Assembly (NCBI RefSeq): GCF_900102135.1
Contig: NZ_FMVJ01000003.1
Coordinates: 1 to 64,000 of the forward strand
Origin: Microvirga guangxiensis
GTDB taxonomy: Bacteria > Pseudomonadota > Alphaproteobacteria > Rhizobiales > Beijerinckiaceae
Length of the DNA stretch: 64,000 bases
Reading direction: 5' to 3'
Made by a program: the position numbers and the translations under genes. Positions 20,137 through 27,910 of this stretch are shown in pieces. Under the pieces are notes generated by a model. That model was given only the letters and a program-made list of their open reading frames with translations, was not told the origin of the DNA and ran no database searches. The stretch's first letter is position 1. Each line of letters opens with the position of its first letter.

Positions 20137-20510
20137 TCGCGGTGATCTTCGAAGTCTGGCCCGATGGCGATAGCGGGAAGCGGGATTATCTCGACCTTGC
20201 CGCAGCGCTGCGCTCCGAACTCCTCACGACGGATGGCTTCATCTCCATCGAGCGCTTCCAGAGCCTCAGCGAGCCAGACAAGCTTTTGTCGCTGTCGTTC
20301 TGGCGTGACGAGGATGCGGTGCGGGCCTGGCGCAACCTGCCGTCCCACCGCGCCACGCAGAGCCGGGGCCGCGCCGGCACCTTCAGGGATTATCGCCTGC
20401 GCGTTGCGGGCGTGCTGCGAGACTACGGATTGAACGAGCGCGAAGAGGCGCCGCCGGACAGTCGCACGGCGCATGAGGGATGTCCTTTGTCCGTCAGGGG
20501 CGAAGGTTGA
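20133..20510 (+). CDS. Antibiotic biosynthesis monooxygenase (ABM) domain protein
   Basis: A 125-residue protein with the ABM-type ferredoxin fold (residues 1-95): VIFEVWPDG at the first strand, then DGFISIERFQSL and LSFWRDEDAVRAWR. Family members oxidise quinol-like substrates or degrade heme; which applies is not clear. It is coupled to the NIPSNAP gene. The tail runs 17 bp into the convergent peptidase gene. Confidence 0.82.
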   Translation: MIAVIFEVWPDGDSGKRDYLDLAAALRSELLTTDGFISIERFQSLSEPDKLLSLSFWRDEDAVRAWRNLPSHRATQSRGRAGTFRDYRLRVAGVLRDYGLNEREEAPPDSRTAHEGCPLSVRGEG

Positions 20511-21480
20511 TCCCGAAAGCCTGCTCGATGTCTGGCTTGCCGTCCCGCTCCACGCGATAGATCGCGCGGTAGAGGCCCGGTTTGAACCCGCCCGACGGCT
20601 GCTTGATGCCGGCGAACATCATCCACTGCGCCTTGGTGCGGTCGAGGGGCGGGGCTTTGTTCTGAGCCACCGGCTTTCCATCTGCGTCGAAGAGCGTGAG
20701 CGTCTGCACGTCGCCGCCTTTGAGGGCGATCGTGCGCACATAGGCGACGAGGGCAGGGGAGCGCGTCGTTGGGACATCCTGCTCGACCGATCCCGATTCA
20801 ATCGCCTCCATGCTCACCGGGCCGGGGGCGAAACCTTTGTTGAGCACGGTGCCCGTCTGATAGGCGAGCGAGGGCTGCAGGGAGGCGTCCCAGAGGGACT
20901 TTCCACCACCGCAGGACTTATCCGGCGCACCATAGGCGAAGGGATCGACAGGCTTGCCGTCCTTGAGGACGGTGAAATGAAGGTGGGGAAATTCGGTCAA
21001 ACCCGAGAGGCCGACCTGCCCGATCTTCTCGCCGGCCTTCACTTCCCGGCCGGACCGCACCGTGAGGCTGCCCTTCGCCATATGGCAATAGGCCGTGCGC
21101 CATCCGTTGCCGTGGTCGATGACCACCGCATTGCCGCAGCCGATCTTTGAGATCTTCTCCACATCCTCCTTTCGAACGAAAGCGTCGGGCACACCCTCGC
21201 GGGTGCTCGCCACTTTTCCGTCCGCTGCCGCCACCACATCGACGCCGGCCTGTTGCGCAGGCATGTTCAGGAGCCTGAAATCGGTGCCGTCATGCTTGTC
21301 GTCGCCCAGGGAGCCGCATTGGTAATCACGGACCTCCGTGGAGGGATCGTGATCCAGGTATTTCTGAATGAAGCAGGTGCGCCCGATCTCGCAGGCGACC
21401 GGCAGGCGAAGGGAGATCTCCTGCGCCTGGGCTCCCCCGCAAAGGCTGAAGACGATGAGGCTAAAGGCCGGAAGGCGCAT
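20494..21480 (-). CDS. Secreted M23-family peptidase (LytM domain)
   Basis: A 328-residue exported protein with signal peptide MRLPAFSLIVFSLCGGAQAQ. The LytM/M23 zinc site is present: His and Asp in KHDGTDFRLL, then HLHF after an intact GNGWRTAYCHMAKGS strand. M23 enzymes cut peptidoglycan cross-links. A C-terminal domain of about 110 residues (from roughly 215) may be a beta-sandwich. The start at 21480 gives a clean signal peptide; the longer open frame upstream does not. It is convergent with the monooxygenase gene and divergent from ccmC. Confidence 0.88.
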   Translation of the reverse strand: MRLPAFSLIVFSLCGGAQAQEISLRLPVACEIGRTCFIQKYLDHDPSTEVRDYQCGSLGDDKHDGTDFRLLNMPAQQAGVDVVAAADGKVASTREGVPDAFVRKEDVEKISKIGCGNAVVIDHGNGWRTAYCHMAKGSLTVRSGREVKAGEKIGQVGLSGLTEFPHLHFTVLKDGKPVDPFAYGAPDKSCGGGKSLWDASLQPSLAYQTGTVLNKGFAPGPVSMEAIESGSVEQDVPTTRSPALVAYVRTIALKGGDVQTLTLFDADGKPVAQNKAPPLDRTKAQWMMFAGIKQPSGGFKPGLYRAIYRVERDGKPDIEQAFGINLRP

Positions 21481-21549
21481 GGCTTGCTCCGCAACAAAGA
21501 TGCAAAGACCATAACCTGTCCCATGGCGATTGAAAGGCGGGGCCGTGCC

Positions 21550-21583
21550 GTCATTCCCGGTTCTGCGAAACGCTGGGGATGAC
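21550..21583. repeat. Short intergenic palindrome (GTCATTCCC...GGGGATGAC type)
   Basis: Arms GTCATTCCC (21550-21558) and GGGGATGAC (21575-21583) pair with one mismatch around a 16-nt loop. It lies between the divergent peptidase and ccmC genes. Elements of this form are, as I recall, common in rhizobial intergenic regions. Confidence 0.45.
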
Positions 21584-21722
21584 AAGGGCTTCGTTACGGA
21601 CAATACCGGAGTGCCGGAGAACGTTTTTACCCGTTAAAGAACGCCGATTCTGGCGAAAACGTTATTCTGCGTGAGAAGCGCTCCTCGTTGCAGGCGCGCG
21701 CAAGGGCCGCTACATCGTGCGT

Positions 21723-22463
21723 ATGATCCGTGAGCTTGCCAATCCCACCCGCTTCATGAGCCTCAGCGGCGCCCTTCTGCCTTGGGTGACGGGGCTGGCC
21801 GTGCTTTTGCTTGCCGTGGGTCTTTATCTGGTCTGGTTCGTCGCGCCCGCCGATTACCAGCAGGGCGAGACCGTGAAGATCATGTACATCCACGTGCCGG
21901 CGGCCTGGCTGTCCCTGTTCTTCTACATGATCATGGCAAGCTCGGCCTTGGGCACGCTCGTATGGCGCCATCCCTTGGCGGATGTATCGCAGAAGGCGGC
22001 AGCCCCCATCGGCGCGGCCTTCACCCTGATCTGCCTCGTGACCGGCTCGCTCTGGGGTAAGCCCATGTGGGGCACCTATTGGCAATGGGATGCGCGGCTC
22101 ACCTCCATGCTGGTCATGCTGCTCATTTACCTCGGCATCCTGGCGCTCTGGCGCGCCATCGAGGAGCCGAACCGCGCCGCCCGCGCTGTGTCGATCCTCA
22201 CCCTCGTCGGCGCGGTGAACGTGCCCATCGTGAAGTTCTCCGTCGACTGGTGGAACACCCTGCACCAGCCGGCTTCCGTGTTCCGCCTCGATGGTCCGAC
22301 GATCCATACCTCCATGCTCGTGCCGCTGCTGATCATGGCCGTTGCCTTCACGCTGATCGGCGTGGCGCTGCACCTGTCCGGCATCCGCACGGAAATCCTG
22401 CGCCGCCGCGTGCGCACGCTGAACATCCTTGAGGCCGAGCGCCTCGATGCACAGGCTGCCTGA
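21723..22463 (+). CDS. ccmC: Heme exporter/handling protein CcmC
   Basis: A 246-residue six-helix membrane protein that loads heme onto CcmE. The tryptophan-rich periplasmic motif WGTYWQWDARLTS is intact, with flanking histidines in MYIHVPAAW and DGPTIHTSML. The ATG at 21723 is preferred to a GTG two codons upstream. Its TGA overlaps the ccmD start by one base. It begins the second part of the split ccm locus. Confidence 0.94.
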   Translation: MIRELANPTRFMSLSGALLPWVTGLAVLLLAVGLYLVWFVAPADYQQGETVKIMYIHVPAAWLSLFFYMIMASSALGTLVWRHPLADVSQKAAAPIGAAFTLICLVTGSLWGKPMWGTYWQWDARLTSMLVMLLIYLGILALWRAIEEPNRAARAVSILTLVGAVNVPIVKFSVDWWNTLHQPASVFRLDGPTIHTSMLVPLLIMAVAFTLIGVALHLSGIRTEILRRRVRTLNILEAERLDAQAA

Positions 22464-22618
22464 TGACGCATACGTTCTTCATTGCATTCTCCTACATTCT
22501 CACCGCGCTCGTGATCCTGGGACTCACCTTGCGCGCCGTGATCGATCATCGCGCCCAGGTGCGCGCTCTGGCCGATCTCGAATCCCGTGGAATCGGCCGG
22601 AGGTCGCGTCGTGGCTGA
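22463..22618 (+). CDS. ccmD: Heme exporter protein CcmD
   Basis: A 51-residue single-helix membrane protein (helix about residues 5-23) followed by a basic tail rich in Arg. CcmD stabilises the CcmABC-holo-CcmE complex. Its ATG overlaps the ccmC stop (TGATG), and its 3' end overlaps the ccmG GTG by eight bases. Size, topology and position are diagnostic; sequence conservation in this family is low. Confidence 0.85.
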   Translation: MTHTFFIAFSYILTALVILGLTLRAVIDHRAQVRALADLESRGIGRRSRRG

Positions 22619-23186
22619 GGCAACCGCGCCGCGCTCGCGGCTGATCTTCATCCTGCCAGGCGTCGTCTTCCTCGTTCTGGCGGTGCTGTTCTTCGTGCAG
22701 CTCACCTCGGGCCGCAATCCGGCGGATCTGCCCTCCGCGCTTCTCAACAAGCCCGTGCCCACCTTCAGCCTCGCGCCCCTCGAAGGGCTTTTGGCCGATG
22801 GCAAGCCCGTGCCGGGCTTCTCCAACGAGGATCTGAAGGGCCGCGTCACCATCGTGAACGTCTGGGCTTCCTGGTGTGGCCCCTGCCGCGTGGAGCATCC
22901 GCTGCTCGTGGATCTCGCTAAGGACCCGTCGATCCGGCTTGTCGGCATCAACCAGAAGGACAACCCGGACAACGCCCGCCGCTTTCTCGGCGCGCTCGGC
23001 AATCCGTATGCCGCCGTGGGCGTCGATCCGAATGGCCGCGCCTCCATCGACTGGGGCGTCTACGGCGTGCCGGAAACTTTTATCGTTGGCCCGGACGGCA
23101 TGATCCGGCACAAGCATATCGGCCCGCTGACGCCGGAAAATCTTGAGGGTTTTAAGGAGAAACTGCGCCAAATCCCGCACGCTTGA
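22611..23186 (+). CDS. ccmG: Thiol:disulfide interchange protein CcmG/DsbE
   Basis: A 191-residue membrane-anchored thioredoxin that reduces apocytochrome c cysteines. One N-terminal helix (residues 10-31) is followed by the active site WASWCGPC (Cys89, Cys92), the cis-proline loop [10 protein letters not shown], and the DsbE phrase FSLAPLEG. The GTG at 22611 overlaps ccmD and is chosen over a further-upstream GTG at 22587. The 3' end overlaps the convergent yaiI-type gene by 35 bp. Confidence 0.94.
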   Translation: MAEATAPRSRLIFILPGVVFLVLAVLFFVQLTSGRNPADLPSALLNKPVPTFSLAPLEGLLADGKPVPGFSNEDLKGRVTIVNVWASWCGPCRVEHPLLVDLAKDPSIRLVGINQKDNPDNARRFLGALGNPYAAVGVDPNGRASIDWGVYGVPETFIVGPDGMIRHKHIGPLTPENLEGFKEKLRQIPHA

Positions 23187-23640
23187 GGCGGTTGATTGCC
23201 ACGTCGAGCGCGGAGAGAAAGGCCGACCTGTCCTTCTGGGAAAACGGCTTCGGTCCGCCGGTCACGTCGCCCATGGCGCGCAGGTCTTCCATAAGGTTTC
23301 TTGTGGCGAGGGCCATGCCGATGGAGGCTTCCGTAAAGGGCTTGCCCGTAGGGCCGATCACGTCCGCGCCGGCTGTCACGCAGCGATGGGCCAGCGGAAT
23401 ATCTGCGGTGATGACGATGGCGCCGCGGCGTGCCCGCTCCGCGATCCAGTCGTCTGCAGCGTCGAAGCCGGAACTCACCACCACGCGCTCGATCAATGGG
23501 CTCTGCGGCACATTGAGAAACGCGTTCGCCACCACGAAAACCTTCACCCTGTGGCGCTCGGCGACCTTGTAGACCTCGCTCTTCACCGGGCAGGCATCCG
23601 CATCCACATAGATCGCGATGGCTTGAGAGGTCTCGGTCAT
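23152..23640 (-). CDS. UPF0178 family protein (YaiI/YqxD, DUF188)
   Basis: A 162-residue PIN-like protein with the family opening [11 protein letters not shown] and the conserved stretches [22 protein letters not shown], and [13 protein letters not shown]. The molecular role is not established; the PIN-like acidic residues suggest a nuclease fold. It is a single gene on the minus strand whose 3' end overlaps ccmG. Confidence 0.9.
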   Translation of the reverse strand: MTETSQAIAIYVDADACPVKSEVYKVAERHRVKVFVVANAFLNVPQSPLIERVVVSSGFDAADDWIAERARRGAIVITADIPLAHRCVTAGADVIGPTGKPFTEASIGMALATRNLMEDLRAMGDVTGGPKPFSQKDRSAFLSALDVAINRLKRAGFGAVSP

Positions 23641-23666
23641 GAGCCATTTATTCCTTCAGGGCGGGC

Positions 23667-25115
23667 ATGCTTTGGCCAGAATGGGAGAACAAAGCTGCCT
23701 GTTCGGCACTTGTCATCAATAACCGAGCTTCAGGCGAAAAGAACCCCGTGGACCATTCCTCCCGTCTCCAATCCGCCTGGGCCTCATTCCGCAACCGGCG
23801 CCGGTCGCGGGAGCTGAGCGACGTCACGTCCCGCCTGATCCGCGAGGCGGATACGGGCGCGCTGCAGCGCGCAGGCATGGTGCGTGTGGTTGTGGCCGGC
23901 ATCATGCTCGTTTCGGTTCTGCTCGTAACCTATGGGGTCGATATCGCGAACCCCATGGCCATCAAGCAGATCGCGGCCGCGGAGCTGACGCTGGCGCTCT
24001 TCGGCGTATCGGGCTGGACGAGTGCATGGCTTGCCTCGAAACGCATCGCGGTCGAGCAGCTTCCCGTCTTCACGGCCGTGATCGACGCGCTTCTGGTGCT
24101 CGGAAATCTGGGTTATTCCCATTGGGGCCTGGGGATTCCCGGAGGGCTGTTCGCGGTTTTTCCGGTCACCTGGGTCGTGCCCATCACCCTCGCGGCGGTG
24201 GCGATTCACTATCAGCCGCGCCTGCAGATCATGGTGGCCCTGATCTATGTGGCGGGCCTGTCGTTTCTCGCCTTCGGCGGCGAGACCTTGAGCCCGGCGG
24301 AGCGGCGCGAGGACCTGTCCCAGATCAACGCCGTATTCTCGGACCAGGCGAATCTGGTGCGCGTCGCGATGATCCTGTCTCTGGCGTTGATCCTCATTCT
24401 GGTCGCGCGTCAGGGCCGGGTGCTGCTGGAGCGAGCGGTGCGCGAGACGACCTTGCGCGTCAGCCTCACCCGCTATCTGCCGCGCGAGCTCGCGCCGGTT
24501 CTCACTGAGCAGGCCTTCGCCTCGTTGCGGCAGGGACGGCGCGCCCATGTCACGGTCATGTTCGTGGACATGCGCGCCTCCACGTCGTTCGGCGAGACAA
24601 TGGACCCCGGTCAGCTTGCCGTTTTCATCACCTCGTTCCGCCGTCGCGTGCTACGGGCTGCAAGCCGCCATGGCGGCGTCATCGACAAGTTCACCGGCGA
24701 CGGTGCGCTCATCCTGTTCGGCGTGCCGGGCAAGGGTGACGACGATGCGAAACGCGCGCTCGCCTGCGGGCGCACGCTGCTGCAGCTGATCCAGCGCTGG
24801 AACGTCAAGCGGCAATTCGATCCGCCCGTGCGCGTCGGCATCGGCATTCATTCGGGCGAGGTGTTCTGCGGCGTGGTGGGCGACGAGAGCCGGCTCGAAT
24901 TCACCGTGGTCGGAGAGACGGTGAACATCGCCTCTCGCATCGAGCAGGCCACGAAAAGCGCGGATTGCGAGCTGCTGGCTTCGGTGGAGACGGTGCAGGA
25001 AGCGGGCGAGGAGGATCTGTGGGAAGAGGTGGCGCACGAGCCCTTGCCCGGCGTCACCCGCAACGTGGTTCTGATGAAGCCGATTCAGGCTTCTTCCGTC
25101 TTCTTCGTATCGTAG
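23667..25115 (+). CDS. Membrane-bound class III adenylate/guanylate cyclase
   Basis: A 482-residue protein. Residues 1-65 are polar, about six helices follow (roughly 70-260), and a class III cyclase domain occupies about 290-465. The two metal-binding aspartates are Asp301 (FVDMRAS) and Asp345 (FTGDGALILFG); GIGIHSGEVFCGVVGD and the C-terminal VVGETVNIASRIEQ complete the catalytic set. It should make cAMP (or cGMP) at the membrane in response to an unknown signal sensed by the helical domain. The ATG at 23667 has a weak AGGGCGGG site; a GTG at 23748 is an alternative start. The 3' end overlaps yciB by 31 bp. Confidence 0.88.
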   Translation: MLWPEWENKAACSALVINNRASGEKNPVDHSSRLQSAWASFRNRRRSRELSDVTSRLIREADTGALQRAGMVRVVVAGIMLVSVLLVTYGVDIANPMAIKQIAAAELTLALFGVSGWTSAWLASKRIAVEQLPVFTAVIDALLVLGNLGYSHWGLGIPGGLFAVFPVTWVVPITLAAVAIHYQPRLQIMVALIYVAGLSFLAFGGETLSPAERREDLSQINAVFSDQANLVRVAMILSLALILILVARQGRVLLERAVRETTLRVSLTRYLPRELAPVLTEQAFASLRQGRRAHVTVMFVDMRASTSFGETMDPGQLAVFITSFRRRVLRAASRHGGVIDKFTGDGALILFGVPGKGDDDAKRALACGRTLLQLIQRWNVKRQFDPPVRVGIGIHSGEVFCGVVGDESRLEFTVVGETVNIASRIEQATKSADCELLASVETVQEAGEEDLWEEVAHEPLPGVTRNVVLMKPIQASSVFFVS

Positions 25116-25681
25116 CGCAGGATCAGCGGCGTCTGCGCGAAGGCGAAGGCGATGGTGAGCGGCATGATGCCGAAGACCTTGAAGCTCACCCAGAAATCCG
25201 TGGTCTGCGTGCGCCAGACGATCTCGTTGATGGCGGCCAGCGCGAAGAAGAACATCGCCCAGCGGAAGGTGAGCTTGCGCCAGCCTTCCTCCGTCAGCTC
25301 GAACATACTGTCGAGAACGATCTGAAGGAAGGGCTTGCGGAAGTACAACCCGATCAGAAGCACGAACCCAAACAGGGAGTTCACGATGGTGGGCTTGAGC
25401 TTGATGAACAATTCGTCCTGCAGCAGCAGCGTGAGCCCGCCGAACACCACGACAACGACGGCCGAGACCAGCGGCATGATCGGCAGTTTGCGCAGCAGGG
25501 CATAGCTGATGCTCAAGGCGATCACGGTCGCCACGATGAAGATGCCGGTGGCCGCGAAGATGCGCTGATCTTCCGGCACTCCGAAGCGCGTCGCATAGGA
25601 ATTGCTGAAGAAGAACAGGCTCAGGGGCCCGAGTTCGAGCACGAGCTTGAGGAGCGGAGGAAGGCGCTTTTCGTCGGTCAT
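25085..25681 (-). CDS. yciB: Inner-membrane septation protein A (YciB/IspA)
   Basis: A 198-residue protein with five or six predicted helices. Family phrases: LELGPLSLFFFSNSYA near the start, KPTIVNSLFGFVLLIGLYFRKPFLQ, and the NEIVWRTQTTDFWVSFKVFGIMP region. YciB contributes to envelope integrity and division-site membrane synthesis. Its start overlaps the ftsY stop (ATGA), the common ftsY-yciB pairing. The 3' end overlaps the convergent cyclase gene. Confidence 0.92.
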   Translation of the reverse strand: MTDEKRLPPLLKLVLELGPLSLFFFSNSYATRFGVPEDQRIFAATGIFIVATVIALSISYALLRKLPIMPLVSAVVVVVFGGLTLLLQDELFIKLKPTIVNSLFGFVLLIGLYFRKPFLQIVLDSMFELTEEGWRKLTFRWAMFFFALAAINEIVWRTQTTDFWVSFKVFGIMPLTIAFAFAQTPLILRYDTKKTEEA

Positions 25682-27027
25682 GGCGTTGCTTCTAACCCGG
25701 CAATGGCTTTCGCGAAATCCCCTGCGGTGAAAGGCTCCAGATCCTCCACGCCCTCGCCGACGCCGATGAAATGGACCGGCAGCCCGAACTTGGCAGCAAG
25801 GGCCACCAGGATGCCGCCCCGCGCCGTTCCGTCGAGCTTGGTCATCACGAGGCCCGTCACGCCCGCCGCCTTCTGGAACAGCTCCACTTGGCTCATCGCG
25901 TTCTGGCCTACGGTCGCATCGAGCACGAGAAGCGTGGCATGCGGTGCGCTCTCGTCGAACTTCCGGATCACGCGCACGATCTTTTCGAGCTCGGCCATGA
26001 GGCCTGCCTTGTTCTGCAGGCGGCCCGCCGTGTCGATGAGCAGCACGTCAGTCCCATTGGCTTTAGCTTCCTGCAGGGCATCATAAGCCAGACCCGCCGC
26101 ATCTGCGCCCTGCTCGCGGGCAAGCACCGGCGCGCCGACGCGATCGCCCCACACTTTCAGCTGCTCGATGGCGGCGGCGCGGAAGGTGTCGCCGGCGGCG
26201 AGCATCACCTTCAGGCCTTGGCTCCTGAACTTCTGGGAGAGCTTGCCGATGGTGGTGGTTTTTCCAGCACCGTTCACGCCGACCATGAGAATCACGAAAG
26301 GCTTCTTCCCGCGGTCGATGTGGAGCGCCTGCGCCACGGGCTGGAGCGTCTTCTCGACCTCGGAGGCGAGGATGGTGCGCACCTCCTGCGGCGAAATCTC
26401 TTTATTGTACCGTCCTGATGAGATCGCTTCCGTGATCCGCATGGCGGTCGGCACGCCGAGATCGGCCTGGATCAGCGCGTCCTCCAGATCCTGCAAGGTG
26501 GCATCGTCCAGCTTGCGCTTGGTGAAAAGGCCAGTGACGCTGTCCGAGAGGGACGAGGAGGTGCGCCGCATGCCCTCCGTCAGTCGTTGCCACCAGCCCC
26601 GCTTCTCGTCCGGAGCGGGCTTGGCTTCGAGGGCGGAAGGTGGAACCACCTCGGCCGGAGCAGGCTCGGGGTTGGCTAGATCGGCAGCCGCAATGTCGGG
26701 CCGCAGCTGAGGCCCGGTTTCGGTGACGATCCGAGGCAAGGGCTCCTGCGGACTGACGCCCTCAGGGTCGAGGCCCTCCACAGGTTGCAGATCGGCCCCA
26801 GCCAGTTCGGGAACTGTCTTGTTCTCCTCAGGCGTATCGGGAGAGGCGGTGGTGACGGTCGGCGGAGCCGCCACGAGATCGTCCGCAGCCGTCGCGGGCG
26901 GGGAAGGCATCGCTTCCGGCTCGCCCCCGGCCTGTGGCGTCTGAGGAGCGGCCTCGGGCTGTGTTTCACCCTTGCGCCCGAAGAGACGGGAGAAGAATCC
27001 GGGCTTGTCGGGCTTGGTTTCGGCCAT
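25678..27027 (-). CDS. ftsY: Signal recognition particle receptor FtsY
   Basis: A 449-residue SRP-family GTPase that docks ribosome-SRP complexes at the membrane. An acidic, Pro/Ala/Glu-rich A domain (residues 1-150) precedes the NG domain. The P-loop is GVNGAGKTTTIGKL, followed by GDTFRAAAIEQL, LIDTAGRLQNK and TKLDGTARGG. The gene is coupled to yciB. Its partner ffh lies about 5.5 kb away on the other strand. Confidence 0.97.
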   Translation of the reverse strand: MAETKPDKPGFFSRLFGRKGETQPEAAPQTPQAGGEPEAMPSPPATAADDLVAAPPTVTTASPDTPEENKTVPELAGADLQPVEGLDPEGVSPQEPLPRIVTETGPQLRPDIAAADLANPEPAPAEVVPPSALEAKPAPDEKRGWWQRLTEGMRRTSSSLSDSVTGLFTKRKLDDATLQDLEDALIQADLGVPTAMRITEAISSGRYNKEISPQEVRTILASEVEKTLQPVAQALHIDRGKKPFVILMVGVNGAGKTTTIGKLSQKFRSQGLKVMLAAGDTFRAAAIEQLKVWGDRVGAPVLAREQGADAAGLAYDALQEAKANGTDVLLIDTAGRLQNKAGLMAELEKIVRVIRKFDESAPHATLLVLDATVGQNAMSQVELFQKAAGVTGLVMTKLDGTARGGILVALAAKFGLPVHFIGVGEGVEDLEPFTAGDFAKAIAGLEATP

Positions 27028-27094
27028 GAGTTTCGCTTTGCCTTTTTGAACGCTGTGCTTGATTTAGTGCGTCTGCCTCGATAGCCGAGGCATC

Positions 27095-27910
27095 ATGAAT
27101 GCGGAAGAGATAGTAAGCCGTTTGCTGTATCGCGATGCCCTGATGCTCGTGATCAACAAACCCGCCAGCCTGCCGGTGCATCCCGGTCCTAAGGGCGGGG
27201 AGACCTTGTTTCACCATCTCGACGCCCTGCGCTTCGGCCTGCCTCGCCGTCCGGAAGCGGCGCACCGGCTCGACAAGGACACCTCCGGCTGTCTCGTACT
27301 GGGCCGTCACCCGAAGGCCATCGCCCGCCTCAACGAGCTTTTCCGCAACAATGGGGTCGACAAGGTCTATTGGGCCTTGGTCGAAGGCGGACCGGAAGCC
27401 GACGAGGGCGAAATCGACTTGCCTCTCGCGCCGAAATCCCCCGATCGCGGCTGGTGGATGAAGGTGGACCCGAAGGGCCAGCCGTCTCTGACCAAATGGC
27501 GCGTGCTCGGCCGCTCCACCTCCCCCTCGAGGGGGGAGGTCGCGCCGCAGGCGCGGGAGGGGGTGGAAGGCGCGAGTTCTGAGAATTCAGTGCTGCCACC
27601 CCACCCCGGACCGCTGACACGCTCCCACCCTCCCCCTCAAGGGGAGAGTGAAAAGCTGCTAACATTGTTAGAACTGCGCCCGATTACGGGCCGCACCCAT
27701 CAGCTGCGCGTCCATTGCGCGGCCATGGGCTTCCCGATCGTGGGCGACCCGATCTACGGCACCGCGCCGCGCTTTCACGGCCCGGGCCTGCACCTGCATG
27801 CCCGCAGCATCACGGTGCCGCTCTATCCGAAGAAGCCGCCGATCCTCGTGGAGGCACCGTTGCCGGAGCATATGCGCGAGCGGGTGAAGCTGTGTGGCGG
27901 TGCGGTTTAG
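27095..27910 (+). CDS. RluA-family RNA pseudouridine synthase with an in-frame repeat insertion
   Basis: A 271-residue enzyme that isomerises uridine to pseudouridine in rRNA or tRNA. The catalytic motif HRLDKDTSG with Asp60 is intact, as are NKPASLPVHPG near the start and the C-terminal ELRPITGRTHQLRVHCAA. Residues of about 141-186 interrupt the catalytic domain between SLTKWRVLG and LLTLLELRP. They are low-complexity, Pro/Ser/Gly/Arg-rich, and are encoded by a copy of a palindromic intergenic repeat. Homologues usually join these strands with a short loop, so the insertion probably forms a surface loop. The gene lies on the opposite strand between mtaB and ftsY. The target uridine is unknown. 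Confidence 0.88.
   Translation: MNAEEIVSRLLYRDALMLVINKPASLPVHPGPKGGETLFHHLDALRFGLPRRPEAAHRLDKDTSGCLVLGRHPKAIARLNELFRNNGVDKVYWALVEGGPEADEGEIDLPLAPKSPDRGWWMKVDPKGQPSLTKWRVLGRSTSPSRGEVAPQAREGVEGASSENSVLPPHPGPLTRSHPPPQGESEKLLTLLELRPITGRTHQLRVHCAAMGFPIVGDPIYGTAPRFHGPGLHLHARSITVPLYPKKPPILVEAPLPEHMRERVKLCGGAV
27515..27652. repeat. Palindromic repeat element, copy A, inside the pseudouridine synthase gene
   Basis: About 138 bp flanked by CTCGAGGGGGGAGG at the left and CCCCCTCAAGGGG at the right, with internal CCACCCCACCCCGGACC. The same strings recur between rpsP and rimM (copy B), which identifies it as a dispersed element. It contains no stop in the host frame and its length is a multiple of three. 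Confidence 0.75.

Noticed and set aside
27515-27652. Disruption of the pseudouridine synthase gene (pseudogene)
   Set aside because: The frame is intact and both catalytic halves are complete, so an insertion loop is more likely than inactivation.
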